Shown in pieces: positions 12,816 through 24,000 of a DNA stretch of 64,000 nt. Both the position numbers and the translations under genes were made by a program. Numbering within the stretch: the first letter of the stretch is position 1; each line of letters opens with the position of its first letter. The stretch is from Strigamia acuminata (lineage: Eukaryota > Arthropoda > Chilopoda > Geophilomorpha > Linotaeniidae), in the NCBI GenBank assembly GCA_949358305.1, contig OX442318.1, positions 11,142,517 to 11,206,516 of the forward strand, in the 5' to 3' direction. The notes under the pieces were generated by a model. That model ran no database searches. It was not told the DNA's origin and saw nothing but the letters and a program-made list of their open reading frames with translations.

Positions 12816-13115
12816 TTGTGCATTTCTGCATTGAAATTCTGCATTTTTACATTGAAATTCTGCATTTTTACATTGAAATTCTGCATTTTTACATTAAAAT
12901 TGTGCATTTTTACATTGAAATTCTGCATTTTTACATTAAAATTGTGCATTTTTACATTAAAATTGTGCATTTTTACATTAAAATTGTGCATTTTTACATT
13001 AAAATTGTGCATTTTTACATTAAAATTGTGCATTTTTACATTAAAATTGTGCATTTTTACATTAAAATTGTGCATTTTTACATTGAAATTGTTCATTTTT
13101 ACATTGAAGTCGGCC
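12816..13115. repeat. 21-bp minisatellite (TGCATTTTTACATTAAAATTG type)
   Basis: About fourteen tandem copies, nearly identical, with two alternating variants (ATTGAAATTC and ATTAAAATTG endings). The period of 21 keeps both strands open and creates spurious frames of about 110 codons. T-run and A-run centres are about 10 bp apart within each unit. No start context or flanking exon signals suggest a protein. Confidence 0.95.
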
Positions 13116-13157
13116 ATTTCTGCATCTGAAAGATATATTCTTGCGTGAAAGGCACTA

Positions 13158-13322
13158 CAGTCAAAACTCTTTATAACGAATCGCGATATAACGAATTATC
13201 GATATAACGAATACCTAAAAATGGCTGGTTTGGTTGGCTGGCCATAGAACACCATGTTAAAAAAAATTGATATAACGAATTCTCTTTATAACGAATAGAT
13301 TTTTCGGTCCCTTGCAATTCGT
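13158..13322. mobile_element. Pogo-like MITE fragment, right end lost
   Basis: It begins with CAGTCAAAACTCTTTATAAC after TA and contains TATAACGAATACCTAAAAAT, GGTTGGCTGGCCATAGAACA and TTTTTCGGTCCCTTGCAATT, all shared with the other pogo-like copies. The mirrored right terminus is absent. Confidence 0.75.
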
Positions 13323-14344
13323 TTGAATTAATTTTGGTTATTGTATAATAACCATTGTGGAACATTAATATTTAATAATTTTATTTTTTGGGGGAATTAA
13401 TCCAAGAACTACTTCTTGAGCAGTAAAATGTCTGTTTACTCCAAATTGCATGGGTCTAACCAGGCAATCACACCTTTATTTGTTTAATCAATCCACTATT
13501 GACTAACCACAAAGATAAATGCTTATTCCAAGTGCTGAAAGGAATATAGATTTTCAATGTCGCACTGATGAAACAGATGCATTTGACACATATATAATAC
13601 CAACAGCTGGCAGAGGGGTGCTCCAAAATAACTGCATGCTTCCCTTCCAACAGTGACGAATTTCTTAATTCAATTTATTATAATCTCTCCTCCACATCAT
13701 CTCAATCATCCATTTTTCTTGGTCACAAACTAAAGAAACAGAATATAAAAATTAATGTGATTTTTTACATTGGCCACTTGCCCTTATTAGACAAATTTAT
13801 GCACACATGATCAAAGTTTTGCTGATTATCAATGAATACATGAAACCCTTCTAACCGCCCCCGCAAAGTGCAATGTAGGCGGGGCACTTGTGCAGCTGCA
13901 TCAGGGGAGGAGGTTGAGGGATAACAAGATAACCATTGGAGCACGAACAGCTGGGAAAGGGGGAGAAGTAGGAAAAAATTAGTACTGCTTCTTTACAACT
14001 CAGCCTTGCGTCATGTTTCTTATATTTCACAGTTCCTTGGTAATAAAAACAGCAAAAAGGCTGGGAGAAAAAGGATTGAGATCCTGGGACATGATTCGAT
14101 ACTTGAGTTTATGCGAAGAACTTTTATCTCACGATTAACGTATGTCTCGAATTAACGCCGGGTTCCAATAGGGGCTGGGGCCCGTTTAAGCGCCGGAGGG
14201 TCAGCTGCGCTGTTTTTACCTGTCACAGGTGTGACATTTATATAAAAACGATATAAAAACATGCGCCTATTCGAATGCAATGTTGTGTCAAAATTTCAAA
14301 GCAATCGGCGAAGAACTTTCGGAGATTTTAGATAAGTAACAGGC
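13323..14344. other. Non-coding stretch
   Basis: No supported gene or RNA. A moderately GC-richer part sits near 14.15-14.25 kb. Confidence 0.5.
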
Positions 14345-14654
14345 AGTGGCTACGTTCACGTCCGACGTGAACGTATTATTTTCAAGGCACGCTGTGATTG
14401 GTTGAGAGCTAACGGCGGCGCTTTGTTTCGTCAATGTAAGTTTTCTCAAATCGATGTATTTCGAGGTGTTAGCTTCTTTTTTCCTCACAAGGGGGGGCGT
14501 AGTACCCCCTTAACCCCCCCCAGATCTAACCTTATCTGTTTTTAGCAATATAGACAGATCGGAGTTTTTTGTCAATGTAATTCAATGCATCTCTCAACCA
14601 ATCACAGCGCGCCTTGAAAACAATACGTTCACGTCGGACGTGACCGTAGCCACT
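14345..14654. mobile_element. 310-bp MITE with long inverted ends
   Basis: The left end starts AGTGGCTACGTTCACGTCCG and the right end is its inverse, with about 65 bp of matching arms that include a block close to GCTGTGATTGGTTGAGAG. The centre contains a G-run and C-run pair (GGGGGGGCG ... CCCCCCCC). There is no reading frame. I do not recognise the family. Confidence 0.8.
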
Positions 14655-17600
14655 TCGTTTTATTTATATATAGACGATTGTCAAATTTTGTCTAGTGTGA
14701 AGAAACTACTTATCGCCTCTCAAAGGCATAGCGCCGTGCATTTTTTCGTTGACTTACATTATACAAGTCATGTTTAACAGCGCAAAGTAGAAGCCTCTAA
14801 CTTTAGAAGTTAGTCTGCGACTGATGTATTGAGGCTGTGTGCATATCACTTGCATTGCAGGAAGTGATGCAAAAAAACATTTACAGATTAGGTCTTAAAG
14901 GGTAAGGAGTTGTTGGTGTTTGGTTTCCAATTTCTGTTTGAATGTATGGTTAATTAATTGGTTTAGGGTTTAAAAGGTGGACATGCTGTTTTGTTTTATG
15001 GGCTTTGGTCTTTGGGATGTTTTCTATTGGGTTCCCTCATTTTTTTCTTCAATTTAACTGTCTGAGTTCCTGCTGAGTGACCTCTGTCTGGGATCAGGTT
15101 GCTGTGGGTTACAGCATCTTTGACTGATGTTTGCTCTTGTGTGTCTGCAGGATGGTGAATTGGGCAATGCTTATGTAAACAAAATGGATCTAATTACTTC
15201 CAGTTGGGAAATTCTAACCCTTTGTTAACTTTATTTTATATATTTTTGTTAATTACAAGTATTTTTAAACCATATATGAAACAAACACTACATTTGTTGC
15301 ATCCAAATGGGAAATAGGCTCCAAATTTGACTTTAATGGTTTTTGCAAGGCAAGGGCAATAAAAGACAAGTTTAACATAAAACCTGCTTTAACTCAACAA
15401 TTTCTTTTATGGCTCTTGCATGTTTTATTTCATATGTTATTGCTTAACATTCAGCAAGTGAAATAACCATTAAAGTTACGTAAAATTGGATTTCATTTTT
15501 GTTTGGTTTGCAGCAATGTATCAAGTATTTCTAAAATTAACTTTTTTCTCTTCAAATTTTTGGTCATAAAAGTCAGAAAAATCTTATCTTTTTTACAATT
15601 TAAATTTCAGTTGGTCAATGACCCATCATTATTGCAGCATATCCACAAATAGGACATATAACTTAACATTCCACAAGTCTTTTTTTCATAACCCTAAATT
15701 TATGGGGCAAAGTGTTGCTCTCAACTTTTCAGCATCTAAATCTAATCAGTATTTGCTGAGGAAACTCTGGTCTTTCTAAGCAAGCTACAGGATGGTATAT
15801 ACATACCTGTACAGCGCAATACATTTAATCACCAGGCACATTCATTATGTTTAACTTACAATGAAACATGTTTTGTTGTTTACCTTTTCACTAGCAGCAT
15901 TCAGAACTAAAAAAAAAATTGTTTTTTACTTCAATTTTAAAACAAAAATTACATCAACATTTTTGGTTGCTGTGTGAATGCTGTGGAATGACGTCATAAG
16001 TTTGAATTCGCGGAGCTGAAATAGCTACATGTGTGTAGCATTGCGCGCGATTCACGGGGCGATTTCGCTTGCGAAATCGCGACGCGACGCGAAATCGCGG
16101 TATGTGTGCGCTCAGCATTAGAGTTTCACAAGAAATGATGCTGTGGTGTTTTTTGGTGATTTTTCCATTAGGGACCATGTTGGTTGATGGTGTTTCTTAC
16201 TGCTAAAGTTGATGAATCATGTTGTGTTGTGCTTTACCTTTGTTCTAGCTCTGGGTCATCATCTCTGCAACTGGGAAAATATTTGCTCAGTATAAGTAAT
16301 GATGCCTGTCAAGTTTGGTGATGATTTCACTTACAACACCATGGTTGTCCTTGTCTTTTGATCAGCTATGTAGAAAAGATAGATGGGAAATCAACTATGG
16401 TCTCAGCTGCGAATTCCAAACAACTCATTTTAGGCAACAAATGTTTCAAATGTTACATTTTGAACCGATATAACGTTTTTCTTTTTGACACCAGATGGAA
16501 ACACCACCAGTACATAAATATTCAAAAGTAACAACAGGTAGTTCCAACATTTCTCACAATAATTTTATTCATGATCAAGCCACTTTATTATCAATAAATT
16601 TCATTAATAACGTCATGTCATGATGATACACGTAGAATTCAGCCTGGGTGATTATAAATGACAGTTTTATGTGCTCCCATGTATATATATATTAAAAAAT
16701 GGCCGTTTCATGTATCCGGCAGATACCCACTTCCTGTTTTAATTTTCCGTTCAAAACTAAACACAACTTCTTGGTTAGACATTAATTTAATTTAAAGGGT
16801 AATAAAAATATGTGCCTCCCCTTGGTGAGTAAATACTCTTGGAATGCGATGAAAATTCGTGGTATCAGAGGACGACACATCCGGTGATGTACTGGGGTCA
16901 GGGTTCGGTCTCTGCAAACAGAAGAAATAAAAAATAATATATATTTTTGGGCTAAACGGAAAATCCAGGAAATGCCATTCGAAATGTGATGTTTGATCGC
17001 CACTTTTATCGTGAGTGAAATTTTAAAATGATTAGTGCATTACGGAAATGTAAAACGAACTGCCAAAGCCGGAGAAGATGGATGGTGGTGTACATTTCGA
17101 TGACCTCATCGAAATGAATGTTTGCTGTTGTTTGGATGGTTTAAAAACCTAATAAACATAGTAAGCGCATTCATAAAGTCATTTAAACTTGTTTTGTATT
17201 TTTTAAAACAGTCAAAATGTAAAATTCAACACGTAAAAATGGATAAAGATCGGCTTTTGTGTTGGTTCATCTTTATACCGCTGCAGCGCTGTTGTTGGTT
17301 ACAGGACTAAAACATTTTAAGCCTTTTTTCGACATTTAAAATGGTAAAAACAACTAAAAATGTGCTAATTTATATATTGCACAGGATAATTTAATTTTAG
17401 ATACATTTTTTTTATGTTTTAGACTGAAAAATGGATAAAATTATCTATTTTTTGTTTTCTGTCTTGATTTATCTTTTTTATTTTTATTTTAAGCAAGGCC
17501 ACCACATGAATGATGAAGAGATTCTCTTTCATTTTTAATTATACAAAAGTGGTGCAGTAGAAAAAAACTAAAAACTCTCATTTCCTAATGTGCATAAAAA

Positions 17601-18091
17601 CAGAAACAAACAGACAACATCATTAAACCGGAAGGCTTCTCCCATTTCCATTTATTTTATGATTTTCACCTTGAAACATTGAAATTAATCATGCTTTAAT
17701 CTAGAAATTATATATTATTTTAAAAGAAAATAAACAGATTGATTTCCTCTCTCCAGTTACCTCACCACACTTTATTACTGAATAAATTGGGCACTGGCAA
17801 AACAAACTGTGACTAAGCCACGTGTAATTCATTCCATTCAAGGTTTAAGCCAAGTAGTAAATATGTTTTTACTCCCAAATGAACAAATTTGAAAAATACA
17901 TCTTGAATTGATGATAGTGCCAAATCAAATTAGAGCTGGTATTTTTTTTCCACATTCTGTAAATAGATGTGAAGTGAGTTAGTTTTTGTTTTCACCATAA
18001 GAATAATACACCATTTGTTTGTCTTTGTGCTGATTTAGCTTGGCAGATAAGAACCCCACCTAACTCACAATTGACTTTTTCCATTTTCCAG
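14655..18091. other. Upstream region of the Ig-FN3 gene; no exon found
   Basis: The Ig gene beginning at 18092 must have at least one further 5' exon with the start codon and signal peptide, ending in a phase-1 donor. I examined this stretch and found no convincing hydrophobic leader with a matching donor. A candidate at about 17239 (MDKDRLLCWFIFIPL) has no donor in the right phase. A CG-rich palindromic patch with TTTCGCTTGCGAAATCGCG lies near 16063-16100. Confidence 0.4.
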
Positions 18092-21000
18092 ATGATCAGA
18101 ATGATGCACCGACATTTACTACCAAAGGAACAAACACGACTGTCAGAAAAGGATATCCAATACGATTACACTGTGGAATAGATTTCGACAAAGGTAATGT
18201 TCGGATACAGCATAAGACTTATTTCAATGTGCACATCTCAAACTTGAATTAAAAGATTGATTAATAACATTAACGACGACACCAGGTTATCGGTCATATT
18301 CTAAAATATACTCAAAACCACCATAACGTTGATCTATTTCAGCCTGTTTATGCCTAACTGTGTACTGTGTTCTATTACGTGGAAAAGTAGTTCTGTGTCA
18401 AAACATCACCTTTGACAATGTTGATAATCGATCACAATGTATGGAGTTCGAGTATGATTCTGGTGTTATGAGCTACTTTTTTGTGTCCCTACACCAGTGA
18501 AATAGATCAACATTGTGGAGGTTTTGAGTATAGATAGATTAGCTTTTCTATGAAAGGTCTTTCGATCTTGCGATCATTAGGCGCGTTCAATTCCAAATCG
18601 AAAAACCGATCCTCTCGATTATCTCGATTTTCCCTGGCGGAAATGATGCAAAACGTGTCATATTTTTTAGATAATCAAAAACTTGATTATATAATTGGTT
18701 TTTATCTCGTTCAAAGTTAAAAGCCGATTTTTTTAATCATGTTTTTAGATTTTCAAAATTTGGAATTGAATGCACCTATTGTCTACTATTTATTAGACCA
18801 TGTAGGACAATTTAGTTACAAGATGGGTGGGTAGTTCTAGGTTGTGATAGTTCTCGCAGTTCTAGCAGTCAGCCCCATGCTTTTGCGGGCCCCAAACAGG
18901 CTGTGAAAAGGGCTCAACAGATCTGTCTCCAACAATTTCTTTAGATGTAAAAAAAGAGCTTTGGGATTAAATTTGGGCCCATGTAAATTAATATGCAGAT
19001 CTCATTTACTAAAAAAAACAAAAATGGTCACATGTAAAAGTTTCAGAACTGGCTAGACAGTTTTTACATGTGGTGGGTGAGACTTAATGGTTTAAAAGTA
19101 ATTTTTTAAATTTTAAATTTTTTTGTTTTGATTATTTTTGGCACCAGTTGCTTCCAAGTTGAATTACTTGCAACTCCATCCAGTGGCAGGTTTGCACTGA
19201 AACTATAGTAGATATAAAGCCTCGATGATTTTATTGCTGAAGTCCTTGGTACCTTTCCTTTGTTTTTCGTTCACATGTAGAGATCTACATACGATTAGAA
19301 GGATAATTTCAAGCTCCGATCCCAATCACGAAGCGGTTTGAAGGCGTTTCAAACGCCTCGTTTGGCCGGGTTGGAACAATAGAAAGGTTTTGATCTCGTT
19401 AATCGGCAGTAAAACTCCCGTTTCATCTGAGCTGATTTTAATTAAAAACAATGCGAAATGCATAATTTGAAGAAGGGGTTTACCATCGGGGTCTAGAACC
19501 ATGTCTTTTTGACATCCTTGACAAATATATTGATCTAGTGTTTTGCATACTAAAATATTTATATAATAACATAATAATATTATTTTAATGAGTTCTATTT
19601 TGCAAAGATATACCCTGTAGGTGGATAAATGAACTATGGGTTGGAATAGGCCTGATCTTCAGTGGAATTTTAAAGTTAAAATATTTGAGGTATTTTTTTT
19701 GTTGGTTTTACAGATGCTTTTTTAGTTATGTGGATGAACGGTTCCGAGTTTATTACAGCAGGGGAGACTGTAATGAAACACTTAGACAAAATCAACATTC
19801 ATATGAGTGGAATCGACTTGGAAATTAAGAATGCCCAACCTGAAGATGAAGGAGTCTACACTTGTCGGGTTTCTTCAAGCACACGTGAATCTCAAACTCA
19901 CAAAGTCAATGTCATCTGTAAGAATTTTATTTTATTTTATTTTTGTTTGTTAGTAAATGTGATATTATTTAAAATGATTGGAATTTGTTCTTTTAGACTT
20001 GGAAAACATGGAATTGGAACCAAGAAAACCTTCGATTGACGTCAAAGCTGGCACTAAAATGGATTTGAAGTGCACGGCTGATGGCAATCCCAAACCTATG
20101 GCTGAATGGTTCCACAAAGTAAAAGAAAAAATAAAGATTATTATTTTAGAAATTGCAGCAGAAGAGATATAAATAAGAGTGGTAGAGGGGCATAGTTATT
20201 ACTGTGCCGCAAAGTAAAACTACGTCTCGGATGGTGCGGAGCTAGGAGTAATAGCTGTGTTGTTTCAGCGCCATCTCTTGGTGGGAATTGTTTCCCATCG
20301 TGACATTTACCATTTTTACATGTGCTAACTTATCCAGATAAGTGAAAATGCGAATATTACTTTTGTGGAAAACTGCATTCGTTTACAAAGAATCAGTTTT
20401 CTAACAAATGTGATGTCAAATGACGTATTTAACTCTGTTAAACTTGGGCATTAATCATCCACAATGCACTGCGCAGAAACAACATGTCACAGCATTGTTG
20501 TGACGTCAGCTTTTCTAGATAAGTAATGAGTGGGTGTTTACATTGCAAATTGCAATGCGCAAAACACCCAAAATCTACCTCAGACAAGTGGATTTTAGTT
20601 TTCCAGATAAGTTTGACTTTTCTGGAAAACTGATTTGTTTACATGATCAGTTTTCCAGAAAAGTAAATTTTGCATTTTCACTTATCTGGATAAGTGAGTA
20701 CATATAAACATGGTAATTGTGAATTCCCAACAAGTCGAGTTGGTGCTGGTTGCTATTTTCGTTCCTAGCGCTGGTTTCCATTTCCATCTAAACATTGTTC
20801 TTTTAGACGTAGTTCTATGTCAAAATTTTGAATTATAAAGTTAGAGGGACATCGTTGACTTACTACAGATACTGTGTATAGAAGCAATGTAGTAAAGTTT
20901 GGAGCACCAGACACAACTTTCGCTAAAATGCTAAAATGCTCAACTACGTTCCCGAAGTACTTTTCTCCAGATCTCACAAACTTCGACTGCTTATTGTGAA

Positions 21001-24000
21001 TCAGTAGATGCATTCAATCCTTAAAAGATAAATTCACTTCTCCTTAAATCACATACAGAAGTGATTTAAAGAACTGAATTCTCGATTGAACACTAAAAAC
21101 TACATGAACTAAAAAGATGGCTACCTATGACATGCAATAAAAATAACCAATAAGTCATTTCTATAAGTCAAATGAGTGATTTTAATTTCGCTTAATCTTA
21201 ATTTTATTATTTGAATTTTTTAAAATTGACTACTCACAAGTCAGAGATATGATGTAATAAACGTCGTATCCTGTTTAGAGAAGTCATTTCAGACGAATAA
21301 GTCAATTTGTGTTTTGAGGATTGAATGCACCTAGTGAGATTCTGTATTCAGCTTTGTCCAAAATTCGGCCTAATGTTGTATCTGTCAATAAAAATACTTA
21401 ATTCACACAGTCAATATTATTTAAAAAATGTATTTTAAAATAAGATTACTTTTCCAGGGTAAACGACTAGAGAAAGCAAAATTCAACCACGCGACTGGCG
21501 AGATGTCCGTAGATAATATGAAACCCCACGACGCCGGAACGTACGAATGTGTCATGGACAACCAATCGGGCGAACGCATCAATAAAAGCATACGAGTGAA
21601 TGTTATCGGTAAACAATTTACACGTGGAGTGAATTTTTCTTTATAAGTGTGTGTTTAAGTCGAGTTTCACAAGTCTCAATTTTCTTCTACGATACAAAGT
21701 TGCACATCACTGGTTTATGTATTAAAAAAACAACTCTACAATTGTAAAATGATCATTTGCACCTACACGAGCATTTACTAAATCTTTGATTAACTATTTT
21801 TAACACACTTTACTCTTCAGCATTTACAGCATTTATAGTTGATTTTCCACCACATTAACGTTTTTTTGTTTTGTTAGCATCCGCACAGGTGATGAAAAAA
21901 CCAGAAAATGGCAAAATCTCTGTTATGACAGGCGACAATGTGAAACTAAATTGCCAAGTGGATGGTGAAGGCCAAGTGAAAATCCATTGGTATTTTAAGG
22001 TGAATTAAAGTGACTACGGTTACAGGTATCCCTCATTGAACGTGATAAATCGGTTTTTAAAAATCGTCAGGTAAATGGTAATTGCGTAAGTAAATTGGCA
22101 TTGAATCGGGTACAGTGGATTAATTAAAAGGGGAAGTTGGGTCATTTCATCGAATCCCGTTTCGGTTACCTAAATATGATGACATTTTTTTTCTTGTCTC
22201 CTAAGAATGCCCCTTAAGAGGGGCTAGCGACCCCCTTGAACCCCCCAACCTCTCCTTAACTGTTTTTTTTATCTGCACACTGCGGAACCCATTTGCCACT
22301 TTAAGAATTCTGGATTCGATGAAACGGGATTTGATGAAGTGAGCCGACCCGCGACGCCGCGGTTATGCATACTGTTTGCATGCATAATCACGATGTCGTG
22401 GGCGTGCATCTTGCGAATATGCATACACATTTTTAATGGCATGTCGCTTAAAGCAGGGTAATATGGTAGTTTTTGTACCAAAGACCTTTCCATCTTTTGA
22501 TCATCATCATTATTAATTAGTAGGTGTTCATAAATAGGTTTGTTTTTGCATAATCGAACGTTAAGTTCGTGTACAATCCTACCCGCATAAAATGTTCACG
22601 CTACTCTACATACTGCAGGCTTTTTTGAAATTTGTTAAGCGAGATAGTGTATAATGAGGGATACCTGCAAACACAGTTGTAAGACATGACACCGACCAAC
22701 CATAAATAAATACAGGGTGAGCAGCTGAGTGGGAAAATCGGCGAAGAGTTTCAACTGGAAAATGCCAAATATTCAGACGCAGGCACATACAAGTGCAAAG
22801 TGATGACCGAGGTTTTTCGAAACATGGAAGCCAATTTTTCAGTTGAAGTGTTACGTAAGTGTAAGAATAATACTTGGGTATTGCATTTTGCCATTATATT
22901 TGTTACTTGACTTATTCAATGTTGTTGAGTTAATACGTATGTACTAAAGATGCTCCCCACATTAAGTGTAACAATTTGCTTATTCATACCGGTGAGGGGA
23001 GGTCAATAGATGCCATTTGTTTTGTCACTGCTGATCCTGAAGCTATGGTAAGTTTTTTATTGTGTCAAATTGTTTGATTTGAAAAGGAAAAATGTTATTG
23101 CAGGTGTCGTGGCATCGACATAACCATACATTGATGCCGTCACATAAAATTAGTCTGTTAAGAGATGCCAGTACAAAGAAATATGAACTTAAGATTCATA
23201 AGATTAGGACTACTGATTTTGGTCGTTACACAATAGTGGCTAAGAATGATATTGGAACTGCGAGGGAACACATTTCTCTAACCGGTGAGTTTTAGTAATA
23301 GTAACGAAGTCGGGTCACTTCATCGAATCCCGTTTCATTGAACGGTGGAAATACAGTAAAAAAAAATCCAAAAACCAAAAACCTAATCTAACCTAACCTG
23401 ACCTAACACAACCTAACACAACCTAACCTGACCTAACACAACCTAACACAACCTAACCTAACCACGTAGCCATGTAAATAACATCCCTGATGATGGCCGA
23501 AAATTCGATGAAACGTTCCGACCAAGATTTAAATTCGATGAAACGACCCCAGTTTTCCCACATTTCAAAAAATGATAAAAAATTAGAATTTGATGAAACG
23601 GGATTCGATGAAGTGATCCGACCTGAATAGTAACAAGTAATAACAATTTTAGACTTTTGTGTTTTTGTGTGCAAAAACATGGAATTTAGTGATTGAAGTG
23701 ACACATTGTGGTGCTTGTGGGTCCTGGGTATTGGTACCAAAATGTAGATTTTATGTGTAAAATTGAGGTCAAAATGTTATTAAGTCTTTGGTTATATGTA
23801 AAATGACTTTTGCACCACTTTAGACAAGCAGCTTAAAAGTTTATTTTGTGGGAAATGCTAATCAAGTACTTTGTTCGTAATTATTTTTTCAAAGTTATTG
23901 AAATTTATTCTATTAATTTTTAGGTTTACCAACTCCAGTTGCAGTAAATGTGGAAGGAGAGCCTGAAGTTAACACCAAAGTCAAATTTTCAACTAAATCC

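Noticed and set aside
12776-13148. Open frames of about 110 codons on both strands
   Set aside because: 21-bp minisatellite translation, with no independent evidence of coding.
16050-16105. CG-rich palindrome GCGATTTCGCTTGCGAAATCGC as a possible regulatory site
   Set aside because: It is short, isolated and similar to the TCGCGAAA repeats at 62.6 kb. More likely it is a repeat fragment than a specific operator-like site.
17239-17310. Candidate signal-peptide exon of the Ig gene (MDKDRLLCWFIFIPL)
   Set aside because: It is hydrophobic and in a suitable position, but no splice donor of phase 1 follows before the stop codon.
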